Part shown: positions 6,882-7,639 of the stretch, piece by piece | How positions within the stretch are numbered: position 1 is the stretch's first letter | How the letters are laid out: each line of letters opens with the position of its first letter | DNA from: Bifidobacterium breve | GTDB lineage: Bacteria > Actinomycetota > Actinomycetes > S36-B12 | Direction of reading: 5' to 3' | NCBI GenBank assembly: GCA_943328365.2 | Contig: CALPZT020000063.1 | Location: 1-7,639 of the forward strand | DNA: 7,639 nt | Position numbers and translations under genes: made by a program | Notes under the pieces: generated by a model | Told to the model about the DNA's origin: nothing | The model's input: the letters and a program-made list of their open reading frames with translations, nothing else | The model's database searches: none

Positions 6882-6922
6882 TTGTCATCGAAACGCTTGT
6901 CATCGAAACGCTTGTCATCGAA
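6882..6922 (+). repeat. 15-bp tandem direct repeats in the etfB leader
   Basis: TTGTCATCGAAACGC at 6882-6896 is repeated exactly at 6897-6911, and its first 11 bases recur at 6912-6922. The array lies between the predicted transcription start and the etfB ribosome binding site, beginning 15 bases after the predicted start. It shares its 15-bp period, but no sequence, with the array at the ecm start. Possible roles are a repeated protein-binding site, an RNA spacer, or a replication-slippage product. Confidence 0.9.
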
Positions 6923-6926
6923 CATT

Positions 6927-6932
6927 GAGGGG
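6927..6932 (+). promoter_or_regulatory. Ribosome binding site of etfB
   Basis: GAGGGG lies 5 nt before GTG 6938 and directly follows the last, partial 15-bp repeat. It supports the GTG start. Confidence 0.7.
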
Positions 6933-6937
6933 TTCTC

Positions 6938-7639
6938 GTGAAGATCGCCGTCTGCGTGAAGCAGGTTCCGGATACGTGGGCAGAGAAGAAGCTGCGCCCC
7001 GACGATTCGACCCTCGATCGCGAGGCCGCTGATGGCGTGATGAATGAACTCGATGAGTACGCGGTCGAAGAGGCACTGCGACTCGGTGAAGCGCACGGAG
7101 CCGAGGTCACCATCGTCACGATGGGCCCGGAGCGGGCGGGCGAGACCATCCGCAAGGCCCTGAGCATGGGCGCAGATGCCGGCGTCCACCTCCTTGACGA
7201 TGGGCTGCACGGCTCGGACGCGCTAGCCACGTCCTATGCCCTCGCCACCGTCCTGGACGGCCGCGGCTTCGACCTGGTCGTCTTTGGCTCCGAGTCGACC
7301 GATGCCCGAATGAGCGTCGTGCCCGCCATGGTCGCCGAGCGACTTGGCCTGGCCCAGCTGACCTTCGCACAGAAGGTCGATGTTGATGGCAGCACGGTCA
7401 CGATCGAGCGGGTGACTGACTCGGGTTTCGACACGGTCACCGCATCACTGCCGGCCGTCCTGAGCGTCGTCGAGAAGATCAACGAGCCGCGCTACCCCTC
7501 ATTCAAGGGCATCATGGCCGCAAAGAAGAAGCCGGTCGAGACCCTCACCGTCACCGAGGCCGGCCTTGATCCGGCGCGCGTCGGCGCGGGCGCGTCTTGG
7601 AGTGCGGTTGTCGATTTCGCAGCCCGGCCGGCGAAGGCT
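6938..7639 (+). CDS. etfB: Electron transfer flavoprotein beta subunit (C-terminus outside window)
   Basis: With EtfA, forms the soluble FAD/AMP heterodimer that accepts electrons from acyl-CoA dehydrogenases and hands them to ETF:quinone oxidoreductase. The 234 visible residues include the family N-terminus MKIAVCVKQVPDT, NELDEYAVEEALRL at 36-49, the AMP-site segment VVFGSESTDARMS at 114-126, and a recognition-loop region RYPSFKGIMAAKKKPVE at 185-201 comparable to RYATLPNIMKAKKK in human ETF-beta; Phe189 falls near the Leu195 anchor that docks on dehydrogenases. Some 20-30 residues probably remain beyond the edge, and etfA is expected next. The GTG start gives the conserved N-terminus and has a good ribosome binding site. 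Divergence from the EMC operon suggests a partner role for Mcd, though the same ETF may serve all acyl-CoA dehydrogenases. Confidence 0.95.
   Translation, partial: MKIAVCVKQVPDTWAEKKLRPDDSTLDREAADGVMNELDEYAVEEALRLGEAHGAEVTIVTMGPERAGETIRKALSMGADAGVHLLDDGLHGSDALATSYALATVLDGRGFDLVVFGSESTDARMSVVPAMVAERLGLAQLTFAQKVDVDGSTVTIERVTDSGFDTVTASLPAVLSVVEKINEPRYPSFKGIMAAKKKPVETLTVTEAGLDPARVGAGASWSAVVDFAARPAKA

Noticed and set aside
6882..6926. CRISPR array or plasmid iterons.
   Set aside because: Repeats are only 15 bp, directly abutting with no spacers, and there are no cas or replication genes nearby.
6861..6941. Possible 26-codon leader ORF (ATG 6861, TGA 6939-6941) whose stop overlaps the etfB GTG, suggesting coupling.
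   Set aside because: There is no ribosome binding site before its ATG, the ATG lies upstream of the predicted transcription start, and its codons are mostly the 15-bp repeat. The GTGA overlap is probably chance.
6779..7230. Two overlapping minus-strand open frames opposite etfB.
   Set aside because: They are complements of the etfB coding sequence and of the repeat array, with no independent start signal.
1..7639. A wholly new metabolic system.
   Set aside because: All five enzymes match the established ethylmalonyl-CoA pathway and etfB is standard. Novelty, if any, lies in regulation and junction repeats.

Overview
The window is high-GC, densely packed DNA that reads as an actinobacterial chromosome. 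The ethylmalonyl-CoA (EMC) pathway genes are collinear, the hydratase is the short single-domain type, and the acyl-CoA dehydrogenase lacks the long N-terminal extension I associate with alphaproteobacterial methylsuccinyl-CoA dehydrogenases. I cannot name the genus. No RNA gene, insertion sequence, CRISPR array or frameshift is visible.

Layout: from about 6763 down to base 1, the minus strand carries one tight operon. In transcription order it holds a HutC-type GntR regulator, crotonyl-CoA carboxylase/reductase (ccr), ethylmalonyl-CoA mutase (ecm), a malyl-/beta-methylmalyl-CoA lyase (mcl), mesaconyl-CoA hydratase (mch) and an acyl-CoA dehydrogenase that is very probably methylsuccinyl-CoA dehydrogenase (mcd, cut by the window edge). 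Neighbouring genes overlap by 1 to 8 bp or are separated by 2 bp. A 243-bp divergent intergenic region (6695-6937) follows. On the plus strand comes the start of an electron transfer flavoprotein beta-subunit gene (etfB), cut by the right edge.

How the genes work together: Ccr carboxylates and reduces crotonyl-CoA to ethylmalonyl-CoA. Ecm rearranges this to methylsuccinyl-CoA, Mcd oxidises it to mesaconyl-CoA, Mch hydrates that to beta-methylmalyl-CoA, and Mcl cleaves it to glyoxylate and propionyl-CoA. Together these make the core of a glyoxylate-shunt substitute for growth on acetyl-CoA-yielding substrates. Acyl-CoA dehydrogenases pass electrons to ETF, so the divergent etfB is a plausible electron partner for Mcd. 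The epimerase, thiolase, acetoacetyl-CoA reductase and propionyl-CoA carboxylase are not in this window.

The pathway itself is known. The parts worth a second look are the control elements: an operon-leading GntR/UTRA regulator, two back-to-back promoters with perfect TTGACA boxes, a 15-bp tandem repeat that multiplies the ccr-stop/ecm-start junction, and a second, unrelated 15-bp tandem repeat running into the etfB ribosome binding site.
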